NCBI GenBank assembly: GCA_947172415.1
Contig: OX359191.1
Span: 806,001 to 870,000, forward strand
Direction: 5' to 3'
DNA length: 64,000 nt
Source of the DNA: Chondrosia reniformis
Lineage: Eukaryota; Porifera; Demospongiae; Chondrillida; Chondrillidae
The notes under the pieces: model-generated
Told to the model about the DNA's origin: nothing
The model's input: the letters and a program-made list of their open reading frames with translations, nothing else
Database searches by the model: none
Part shown: in pieces, positions 50,209-61,083 of the stretch
Layout: the number at the start of each line of letters is the position of its first letter
Numbering within the stretch: position 1 is the first letter of the stretch
Position numbers and translations under genes: made by a program

Positions 50209-50351
50209 TCCGTTGCCGTTGACGATGCTATTTATACGCAAAATTATAGCAAATATTTTCCGCCCGCATTCCAAGTAGGACGTCCCTATCAATTTGCGGT
50301 TTGACGTTTGCGCAATAAACGGCAATCTACAGTCGCACCCTAGGTCACACC

Positions 50352-50358
50352 TATATAA
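50352..50358 (+). promoter_or_regulatory. TATA-like box of K11
   Basis: TATATAA about 68 nt before the K11 ATG. Confidence 0.5.
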
Positions 50359-50425
50359 TTCGGGTAGTCGTCCTCACATCTCTCTTGGACATTTAGTCTT
50401 CGAAGCTATCTTCAGTTGATTTACC

Positions 50426-52144
50426 ATGGCCGTAGACCTAGGACTAGAACGGAACTTGTACATTGAGTACATGAACTACCGAGAAAGGTTAGTTTCTGTT
50501 ATTAGCTAGTGAGGAAAAGGTGTTAGCGTAGACAGAAAAGTGAGTTTACAAGTCAGAAATAGCGATATGGTAAATGGGGTAATGTCTCAGAGACATTATT
50601 AATTTAACAGTGACTTCTCTTCTCTACAGGGATCACGCCGCCCAGCGGCCCAAGCTTATTATAGCGAGCACATCAACAGAATCAAAGTGGTTGAATTTAC
50701 CTGAAGACATTCTCAGATATGACGATTACTCTGGAATGTACTACCGTGACTTTGAGGCTGCATTGAAGGAACCAGACCAGCGATATTGCGACCTCAATAC
50801 CCTTTGTTCAGGTGCTGAGGTCCCTTTGACAGGTAAAGATGATGAAGATGCGTCTCGTTTTATTGAACTCTGCACTGGTTCACGTGAATGCACTCCTCAT
50901 TCTGGCGAAAGTGTTGAAGAGTGGGAGGATTTGCCAGATTCACTTTGCCCTACAAATGAAAGACCTGATGTATGGATCTCAGAAGGAAGCAATGTTGTCA
51001 TACTCGTTGCTGAAGTCCACTCAGGAGAAGGACCTGAAGGATATAAAATTACGTTAAATAAAGAGGTCATTGGACTTATGACACAGCTGCGTATGCTACG
51101 ATACCAGTACGACATTAATCAAGTGGTTGGGTTTGTACTTCCTAATAGCAGTGAGCCCTTTTTTGTCACAAAGGTGACAGTGCGGTTTGAGGCACTCCGC
51201 TTTTACTATACATTTGAAAGGGTACCATCTTTGGAAGCTGTGGAAGCAAGTATTAGGGCTGGGTATCAAGCCAACAAGGATGCTATTGGTCGACTTAGAC
51301 CCTCTCTCAATCGTATTCGTGCATATCCCATCAAACTAACAGATCCAGAGTGTGATGATCTTAGGAGAGAATTTGAGCTTGAGGAAAGAGTCGAATTGGA
51401 ACAAGTCCAATCCTGGAACTCCTTCATCTTGCAAGCTAGTAATGGAAAAATCTACAAATTTTGCCTTAACGAGAAATGTTATTCAGTGACTAATTTGTTA
51501 ACCCTTACCATCAAAATCAAAGCAATGCAACACGGAGAACAAAGAATAGATCGTCTGCTGTTGCATGAACAGAAACTTCCTGTTTTCAACCTCTGTATTC
51601 CATTCCTTCAATTTCCCGCAGCAATTCCGCCACTCAGTGCTAGTGAGGCCCGAGAGTGTCTTGTACCCTTGTTAAAGAGTACCAAAGAGGCAATTGATCA
51701 GTTTCATAGCTTTGATTTTGCACACTTGGATATTCGTTTACTAAACATTTGTTTCAGGAAGAAAGAGGGAGAAAACGTATGTGCAGTATTGATTGACTTT
51801 GAACGCGTTAAAGAAAATATAAGGTCACAGAGAATTCCACCATACGATAGCTGTTTGTACCGTCCTTTGTATCCACAGGAGGGTTTTTGACTCTTAAACA
51901 GTGTGACTTTATGCAGCTAGGCTGGATGGCAGTGTGGATACTCCATTTCGACAATGCACTTGCTGGCTATGATCCACACAAACTGGATACTGCATGGAGG
52001 GAAGGTCATATTCCATTGAGCACCAGAGAAGACCCATTTGTAAACCAGCTAGTGCGACGTGGAGTATTCTCTGACATTGACAGCAGCACAATATTCGGAG
52101 AAGCCAACCAACATTCCCTTGAAACAGTACTCCGTATACAATAG
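50426..52144 (+). pseudogene. K11: kinase-like fusion with a 1-nt frameshift
   Basis: Exon 1 is 50426-50487 and exon 2 is 50630-52144. One C is missing in GAGGGTTTTTGACTC (relatives have GAGGGTCTTTTGACTC) near 51884. The first frame stops at 51890 after about 440 residues, and the alpha-F and tail segment continues in another frame to 52144. The catalytic loop also has Pro to Leu (HLDIRLLN). It is otherwise close to K10. The loss lies next to a T run, so a sequencing error is possible. Confidence 0.75.
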
Positions 52145-52277
52145 GCAGGCAGTCAGTTTGAACTTTACAAATAGATAACTATTAATAATAAACTGTTTAC
52201 AATTGGTTCAAATTAAACACAAACATCTCTATATAAAGTAATTTCAAAAATAAATCATGTAAATTTGAGTTTTGAAA

Positions 52278-52790
52278 CTATACGACTACACTGTTTAGTT
52301 TCCATAACAACAACAGATTGCAGTTGAGATATATATTCTTCTGTAACCTGTAGATCGTGCTCCATCTAGTTATAGACAATGAATCAGTAACACCAGTACA
52401 TGTACTAGTTTCAACTTCACATACGTACCTCAGCAAGGTCCTCTGGTGGTGGAATAAGACCCTTCTCTTCTTTAATCCTTTCAAGCAAAGTCCTAAAGAA
52501 AGGAAGCATCTTCAACAAACATACAAACTTTCTGGTCCTATACACATACAATGATGTACTAGCACTGTAACCTATATTGGTATTGCATAGTGGGTGTATA
52601 ATAGTTAAGCATCACAGGTACTAAACACTCAATCACTACAGTACTCACTTTTGTTTAAGTTTAGCTTCATAATATTGTTTTAATAAATCTCGAGTCTGCA
52701 AAACCTTATCCACAACCATATTTTTACACTTTCTGTCAGAAGTGGGGAATTTCCCCTCACAAGTGAGGGAATGGTTTTGGGACGGAAACT
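52278..52790 (-). pseudogene. SFI1-like last exons (short unit after K11)
   Basis: Exon q is 52278-52340, p is 52429-52564, and o is a partial exon from about 52649. No upstream exons remain. Confidence 0.5.
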
Positions 52791-53204
52791 GTGTAATTCA
52801 TATACACAGCTATCCTCAAAAAACGCACAAGTTAAGGACCTCAATCTAGTTTGTACATGTTTGACTTTGCTTCTTTTACGACCAGACAAACCAACTCTAA
52901 ATTCTAGTCCACGGTGTCCGGTCAAGACTGTTGTAATCTATACATTCAAAGATCCAGTCTGCAAAAGTACCATTTAAAACCATACACCATTAGAGGGAGA
53001 CATTGCGAGACATGAGTACTGTCTATAGTCACTTTTCCCACACAACATAAACATCATCCATTTTTCGGTTGATTGCATAATAAGCGATTATATGGAAGGC
53101 GAATGAATCCGATTGTTCCAACACCCGCGTGCACGACTCCGAGACAATACAGTCCTTCCTCTCTTGAACATTTAGTCTTCGGAACTATCCTCAGTTGATT
53201 TACC
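52791..53204. promoter_or_regulatory. Short-type 5' flank of K12
   Basis: Nearly identical to the K6 and K7 flanks although almost 30 kb away. Confidence 0.45.
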
Positions 53205-54918
53205 ATGGCCGTAGACCTAGGACTAGAACGGAACTTGGACATTGAGTACATGAACTACCGAGAAAGGTTAGTTTCTGTTATTAGCTAGTGAGGAAAAGGT
53301 GTTAGCGTAGACAGAAAAGTGAGTTTACAAGTCAGAAATAGCGATATGGTAAATGGGGTAATGTCTCAGAGACATTATTAATTTAACAGTGACTTCTCTT
53401 CTCTACAGGGATCACGCCGCCCAGCGTCCCAAGCTTATTATAGCGAGCACATCAACAGAATCAAAGTGGTTGAATTTACCTGAAGACATTCTCAGATATG
53501 ACGATTACTCTGGAATGTACTACCGTGACTTTGAGGCTGCATTGAAGGAACCAGACCAGCAATATTGCGACCTCAATACCCTTTGTTCAGGTGCTGAGGT
53601 CCCTTTGACAGGTAAAGATGATGAAGATGCGTCTCGTTTCATTGAACTCTGCACTGGTTCACGTGAATGCACTCCTCATTCTGGCGAAAGTGTTGAAGAG
53701 TGGGAGGATTTGCCAGATTCACTTTGCCCTACAAATGAAAGACCTGATGTATGGATCTCAGAAGGAAGCAATGTTGTCATACTCGTTGCTGAAGTCCACT
53801 CAGGAGAAGGACCTGAAGGATATAAAATTACGTTAAATAAAGAGGTCATTGGACTTATGACACAGCTGCGTATGCTGCGATACCAGTACGACATTAATCA
53901 AGTGGTTGGGTTTGTACTTCCCAATAGCAGTGAGCCCTTTTTTGTCACAAAGGTGACAGTGCGGTTTGAGGAACTCTCCTTTTACTATACATTTGAAAGG
54001 ATACCATCTTTGGAAGCTGTGGAAGCAAGTATTAGGGCTGGGTATCAAGCCAACAAGGATGCTATTGGTCAACTTAAACCCTCTCTCAATCTTATTCTTG
54101 CATATCCCATCAAACTAACGGGTCCAGAGTGTATTGATCTTGGGAAAGAATTGGAGCTTGAGGAAAGAGTCAGACTGGAACAAGTCCAATCCTGGAACTC
54201 CTTCATCTTGCAAGCTAATGGAAAAGTCTACAAATTTTGCCTTAATCCTGCCCTTTATTACAAAATTGGTAATATTACCGCTACTATAAAGACAGCAGTA
54301 CAATATCAGGAACAACGAGATCGTCTGCTATTGCATGAAGAGGAACTTAGAGTTTTCAACCTCAGTATTTCATTCCTTCAATTTCCCGCAGCAATTCCGC
54401 CACTCAGTGCTAGTGAGGCCCGAGAGTGTCTTGTACCCTTGTTGAAGAGTACCAAAGAGGCAATTGATCAGCTTCATAGCTTTGATTTTGCACACTTGGA
54501 TATTCGTTTGCCAAACATTTGTTTCAGGAAGAATGAGGGAGAAAACGTATGTGCAGTATTGATTGACTTTGAACGCGTTAGACAAAATGTAAGGTCGCAG
54601 AGAATTCCAGGATACGATAGCTGTTTGTACCATACTTTGTATCCACAGGAGGGTCTTTTGACTCTTAAACAGTGCGACTTTATGCAGGTAGGCTGGATGG
54701 CAGTGTGGATACTCCATTTCGACAATGCACTTGCTGGCTATGATCCACACAAACTGGATACTGCATGGAGGGAAGGTCATATTCCATCAAGCACCAGAGA
54801 AGACCCATTTATAAACCAGCTAGTGCGACGTGGAGAATTCTCTGACCAGCACCTTAACAGCAGCACAGTCTTGGGAGAAGCCAACCGCCAATCCCTTGAA
54901 ACAGTACTTCGTATATGA
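53205..54918 (+). CDS. K12: kinase-like fusion protein (523 aa)
   Basis: Exon 1 is 53205-53266 and exon 2 is 53409-54918. It has the NPALYYKIGNITATIK N-lobe together with the ENVCAVLIDFERVRQNVRSQRIP segment and a DQHLNSSTVLGE tail ending VLRI-TGA as in K2. Alpha-F reads CDFMQVGW. RPDVW, AEVHS, HLDIRLPN and LIDFE are intact. Confidence 0.85.
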
Positions 54919-55316
54919 TAGGCAGGCAGTCATTTTGAACTTTACAAATAGATAACTATTGACTTGATTAAGCTCATGTGAACTCTCTCAAAATTGAAAC
55001 AAACACATCATTATTGTAAATTTGAGTCTCTCTAATAATAAACTGTTTACTATACAATAGGCAGTTGGTCAGTTTGAACCTGCTTTCACACAATTACAGG
55101 ATCAAATGGGACTTGTGCCAAAAGTACTAGATTTTTCCATATTTGGAGATCAATGAACCAGAATCATTTAAATATCCATCAAATAATATATTGACTTGAT
55201 TAAGCACACATGAACTCACTATTGTAATTTAAACATTTTACAATTGATTCAAAATTGAAACACAAACATCTTTATATTAATTTAATTTAAAAATCATGTA
55301 AATTTGAGTTTTGAAA

Positions 55317-56831
55317 CTATATGACTACACTGTTTAGTTTCCATAACAACGACAGATTGCAGTTGAGATATATATTCTTCTGTAACCAGTAGATCGTGCT
55401 CCATCTAGTTATAGACAATGAATCAGTAACACCAGTACATGTATATACTATAGTTTCAATTTCACATACGTACCTCAGCAAGATCTTCTGGTGGAGGAAT
55501 AAGACCCTTCTCTTCTTTAATCTTTTCAAGCAAAGTCCTAAAGAATGGAAGCATCTTCAACAAACATACAAACTTTCTAGTCCTATACACATACAATGAT
55601 GTACTAGCACTGTAACCTATATTGGTATTGCATAGTGGGTGTATAATAGTCAAGCATCACAGATACTGAACACTCAATCACTACAGTACTCACTTTTGTT
55701 TAAGTTTAGCTTCATAATATTGTTTTAATAAATCTCGAATCTGTAAAACCTTATCCACGATCATATCTTTACACTTTCTGTCAGAAGTGGGGAATTTCCC
55801 CTCACAAGTGAGGGAATGGTTTTGGGAAGGAGACTGTGTAAGCTCCTCTTTTAACCTCACTGATTTTACTGACAAGTTCAAATCATCCCTTGATGACATG
55901 TGTGGTTGGGCACCTTTAAATTCAGTCTCCACGGTTGGTTGAGGATGCTCATGATAATCTTTTGGGTCAGCGTAAGATAGTGAGAGCTTGGGATGCATGG
56001 ATGTGGTTCTCACTGGTGGTGATGATAAAGTGTAGTTACTCTTAGACTTAATTAACTCAAGGAAATCAGGGATTTTGGGAGAAGGACGATTAAGGAGATT
56101 GCCAATGTCAAGATTGCTTGACAGTTCCAGAGTGTCAGGAGATTGTGATTCTAAAACTGAAGACAGACCACTGCATGTGTCACTTCAGCTCCAAGTATTA
56201 TACCATTGTCATAAAATGTGGTTACCTCTAGTGGTTGGGTTAATGGGCCTCACATGACTGTCACATGACCTAGCTTTTGCCCATTTCCTCCAGTGCTGGA
56301 CACAATTTTTGATTAATCTACTTTTTCTCTATAACAGCATGAACCATTTTAAATATATTTCAATGTCAATCTACATACATCTACTGTATATGCATCTTTA
56401 GTATATCACTAGCCATTCATAAAGTTACCACATTCATTTTACCACAATACTCCTGGCAGACACAGTTTATGATAGAAGTGGTTAAATGGGCAAACCTGAA
56501 ATGTTTCATACAGCAAGTCTTGGTCATTTCTCATGCATACATCATTGTAATACTACAATGGAAATAATCTGTATTCAAATACTGAAGTTGCAAGTCAGAT
56601 GACAATAGTACATTAATCTTATATATAGGCCAGATCATTAGATTACCAATATGAATATTAAAATGAAGTCAACTCTATAATGTGATGGCTAAGTAGCTGG
56701 TACAGCAGTACCTCCATCCAAGTCATCACTCCAATCTTGACCAGTCTGTGCATGTAGCCCTCTAAGGACACATCATAGCCAGCCTTCTTCCTTCTCTTGT
56801 CTCTTGTATACACCATCCATCCATACAAACA
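55317..56831 (-). pseudogene. SFI1-like six 3' exons (after K12)
   Basis: Exons are l 56712-56831, m 56496-56552, n 56226-56328, o 55694-56156 (463 nt), p 55474-55609 and q 55317-55379. All lengths and borders match the best copies. No upstream exons beyond a j fragment. Confidence 0.55.
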
Positions 56832-57249
56832 CTACACACAGGAAATCTCATGCTGAATTGAACGACCGTCACTGCTACAGTATGAAGGGTCTAAGGATTT
56901 AAAGAATTTCCAGAAAGACTTCCAGGGTCACTGATGAAGGGTGGTATTCCCCAAAAACAGCTACAGCTGTCTGTCCCAGTGCAGTACTAGGTTTAGTTCC
57001 CACTGGGCATTTACTGTAGTATTTAGGAAATTGCGTTTTAGATTATACTTTTAGAGTTTAGCTAGATGAAGTGTAAGTGTACGGACATTTGTATATTATT
57101 CGCCTGAACCAAAGACACTTTTGCATAAGAACCTACGTATATGAAGAAGTCAAACCTCCTTAATTCCTGTATCAAGCATCAAAACTTTACGATAAGTGTC
57201 CAATAGTGTGTTAAAAGTTCAAACTGACTGCCTATTGTATACAGAGTAC
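56832..57249. other. SFI1-like intron remnant and junction to Harbinger relic E
   Basis: As in other Harbinger-side spacers; the inverted kinase tail (about 57217-57250) lacks one GCCT unit, as in relic A, and has ACAGAGTACT for ACGGAGTACT. Confidence 0.5.
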
Positions 57250-58051
57250 TCTCTCTGACTGTGCCATCGACAAATCCAAAGCACTGCTGAAGAGGTGCAC
57301 CTTTAGCATGCACAGCTTCAGCAAAAGACGCAGGGTCCAGTCACATGAGGTCTAAATCCTGCAGTTAGTATATATGTCATCAATAATCTATGGTAAAGCA
57401 TAAATCAAAGAATGCATAATTTAATATATTGTCATTATAGTGCTGAATACCTATACATTATGAAGAGTCAGTACTTACTGTACTAAAGATGATGCTCAGT
57501 TGAGACTGAGAACGGCCAAATAGGGGGACAAGGTCACATATTCTACTGGCCATGGGGTAGGTAGCATCACCATGAGTGCCTCCATGCCTGTAGCTCTTGT
57601 TCCTTGTACACAATGGTACGCTTCAGGTAGACTAAGGGCCGCAGCAAGACGTATCGTGTCATCTTTTGCAAACCTATATGATACAGTATATAATAACACT
57701 AGCTGCAACAAGTGCATAATTTGTAGACATATGTACACATCATGACAACACTTATTTACCTATATGTTTGTGTTTGCAGCTACGTACCGGAACAGTTGTT
57801 CGCATTGCAGATTGGACAAGTCAAGGAGATTGAGACGAGGTCCAGGCAGAATCTTTGGTGCAAAGACTAACTCTAATAGCAATAAATCACGATCATCTTC
57901 ATCGCTGCCACTGTTATCTGAACTACTGTCCTCGTACTGCATCAAGTTCAAAATAGCCCTGAAATCGCGCCTGCATGCATCATCGGCGAGTGGTACATTC
58001 ACTACCTTAAGGCTATTATTAAACTCGAACTCACCATCGTGCAGCTTCCAT
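57250..58051 (-). pseudogene. Harbinger transposase relic E
   Basis: The ATG is at 58049-58051. It is similar to relic B (LADDACRRDFRAILNLMQYED). Exon 3 has the frame break and exon 4 the TGA. A small deletion (CTATTATTAAACTCG) removes part of intron 1, so splicing of exon 1 is doubtful. Confidence 0.65.
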
Positions 58052-58206
58052 TCCGTTGCCGTTGACGATGCTATTTATACGCAAAACTATAGCAAATATT
58101 TCCGCCCGCATTCCAAGTAGGACACGACTGGTGACGTCACCTATCAATTTGCGGTTTGACGTTTGCGCAATAAACGGCAATCTACAGTCACACTCGAGGT
58201 CACACC

Positions 58207-58213
58207 TATATAA
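58207..58213 (+). promoter_or_regulatory. TATA-like box of K13
   Basis: TATATAA about 68 nt before the K13 ATG. Confidence 0.5.
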
Positions 58214-58280
58214 TTCGGGTAGTCGTTCTCACACCTCTCTTGGACATTTAGTCTTCGAAGCTATCTTCAGTTGATTTACC

Positions 58281-59988
58281 ATGGCCGTAGACCTAGGACT
58301 AGAACGGAACTTGGACATTGAGTACATGAACTACCGAGAAAGGTTAGTTTCTGTTATTAGCTAGTGAGGAAAAGGTGTTAGCGTAGACAGAAAAGTGAGT
58401 TTACAAGTCAGAAATAGCGATATGGTAAATGGGGTAATGTCTCAGAGACATTATTACTTTGACAGTGACTTCTCTTCTCTACAGGGATCACGCCGCCCAG
58501 CGGCCCAAGCTTATTATAGCGAGCACATCAACAGAATCAAAGTGGTTGAATTTACCTGAAGACATTCTCAGATATGACGATTACTCTGGAATGTACTACC
58601 GTGACTTTGAGGCTGCATTGAAGGAACCAGACCAGCGATATTGCGACCTCAATATCCTTTGTTCAGGTGCTGAGGTCCCTTTGACAGATAAAGATGGGGA
58701 AGATGCGTCTCGTTTCATTGAACTCTGCACTGGTTCACGTGAATGCACTCCTCATTCTGGCGAAAGTGTTGAAGAGTGGGAGGATTTGCCAGATTCACTT
58801 TGTCCTACAAATGAAAGACCTGATGTATGGATCTCAGAGGGAAGCAATGTTGTCATACTCGTTGCTGAAGTCCACTCGGGAGAAGGAGCTGAAGGATATA
58901 AAATTACATTAAATAAAGAGGTCATTGGGCTTATGACACAGCTGCGTATGCTGCGATACCAGTACATCATTAATCAAGTGGTTGGGTTTGTACTTCCTAA
59001 TAGTAGTGAGCCCTTTTTTGTCACAAAAGTGACAGTGCAGTTTGAGGAACTCTCCTTTTACTATACATTTGAAAGGATGCCATCTTTGGAAGCTGTGGAA
59101 GCAAGTATTAGGGCTGGTTATCAAGCCAACAAGGATGCTATTGGTCAACTTAGACCCTCTCTCGATCGTATCCATGCATATCCCATCAAACTAACAGATC
59201 GAGAGTGTATTGAACTTGGGAGAGAATTTGAGCTTGAGGGAGTCAGACTGAAACAAGTCCAATCCTGGAACTCCTTCATCTTGCAAGCTAGTAATGGAAA
59301 AATCTACAAATTTTGCCTTAATGAGAAATGTTATTCAGTGACTAATTTGTTAACCCTTACCATCAAAATCAAAGCAATGCAACACGGGGAACAAATAAAA
59401 GATCGTCTGCTATTGCATGAAGAGGAACTTCCTGTTTTCAATCTCATTATTCCATTCCTTCAATTTCCTGCAGCAATTCCGCCACTCAGCACTAGTGAGG
59501 CCCGAGTGTGTCTTGTACCCTTGTTGAAGAGTACCAAAGAGGCAATTGATCAGCTTCATAGCTTTGATTTTGCACACTTGGATATTCGTTTGCCAAATAT
59601 TTGTTTCAGGAAGAATGAGGGAGAAAACGTATGTGCAGTATTGATTGACTTTGAACGCGTTAGACAAAATGTAAGGTCTCGGAGAATTCCAAAATATGAT
59701 AGCTGTTTGTACCATCCTTTGGAGGGTCGCTTGACTCTTAAACAGTGCGACTTTATGCAGCTAGGCTGGATGGCAGTGTGGATACTCCATTTCGACAATG
59801 CGCTGGCTGGCTATGATCCACACAAACTGGATACTGCATGGAGGGAAGGTCATATTCCATTGAGCACCAGAGAAGACCCATTTATAAACCAGCTAGTGGA
59901 ACATGGAGAATTCTCTGACATTGACAGCAGCACAGTATTCGGAGAAGCCAACCAACATTCTCTTGAAACAGTACTCCGTATACAATAG
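58281..59988 (+). CDS. K13: kinase-like fusion protein (521 aa)
   Basis: Exon 1 is 58281-58342 and exon 2 is 58485-59988. The middle (EFELEGVRLKQVQSW, PSLEAVEASIRAGY) is shared with K3. The N-lobe is the NEKCYSVTNLL type of K10. The activation segment is the short CLYHPLEGRLTLKQ as in K7. The tail is DIDSSTVFGE. Unique changes include QYIINQVV and LTDKDGED. Kinase motifs are intact. Confidence 0.85.
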
Positions 59989-60156
59989 GCAGGCAGTCAG
60001 TTTGAACTTTCCAAATAGATAACTATTGAATTTATTAATCTCATGTAAACTCTCTAATGTAATAATAAACTGTTTACAATTGATTCAAAATTGAAACACA
60101 AACATCTTTATATCAAGTAATTTAAAAAATAAATCATGTAAATTTGAGTTTTGAAG

Positions 60157-60658
60157 CTATATGACTACACTGTTTAGTTTCCATAACAACAACAGATTGC
60201 AGCTGAGATATACATTCTTCTGTAACCTGTAGATCATGCTCCATCTAGTTATAGACAATGAATCAGTAACACCAGTACATGTACTAGTTTCAATTTCACA
60301 TACGTACCTCAGCAAGGTCTTCTGGTGGAGGAATAAGACCCTTCTCTTCTTTAATCCTTTCAAGCAAAGTCCTAAAGAAAGGAAGCATCTTCAACAAACT
60401 TACAAACATTCTAGTCCTATACACATACAATGATATACTAGCACTGTAACCTATATTGGTATTGCATAGTGGGTGTATAATAGTCAAGCATCACAGGTAC
60501 TGAATACTCAATCACTACAGTACTCACTTTTGTTTAAGTTTAGCTTCATAATATTGTTTCAATAAATCTCGAGTCTGTAAAACCTTATCCACAATCATAT
60601 TTTTACACTTTCTGTCAGAAGTGGGGAATTTCCACTCACAAGTGAGAGAATGGTTTTG
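60157..60658 (-). pseudogene. SFI1-like last exons (short unit after K13)
   Basis: Exon q is 60157-60219, p is 60308-60443, and o is partial, from about 60527 to 60658. Confidence 0.5.
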
Positions 60659-61083
60659 GGACGGAAACTGTGTAATTCATATACACAGCTATCCTCAAAA
60701 AACGCACAAGTTAAGGACCTCAATCTAGTTTGTACATGTTTGACTTTGCTTCTTTTACGACCAGACAAACCAACTCTAAATTCTAGTCCACGGTGTCCGG
60801 TCAAGACTGTTGTAATCTATACATTCAAAGATCCAGTCTGCAAAAGTACCATTTAAAACTATACACCATTAGAGGGAGACATTGCGAGACATGAGTACTG
60901 TCTATAGTCACTTTTCCCACACAACATAAACATCATCCATTTTTCGGTTGATTGCATAATAAGCGATTATATGGAAGGCGAATGAATCCGATTGTTCCAA
61001 CACCCGCGTGCACGACTCCGAGACAATACAGTCGTTCCTCCCTTGAACATTTAGTCTTCGGAGCTATCCTCAGTTGATTTACC
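60659..61083. promoter_or_regulatory. Short-type 5' flank of K14
   Basis: Same block as ahead of K6 and K12. Confidence 0.45.

Noticed and set aside
53054..53251. Minus-strand 65-codon frame ahead of each short-type kinase
   Set aside because: It is the complement of the kinase promoter and first exon; conservation is explained by those.
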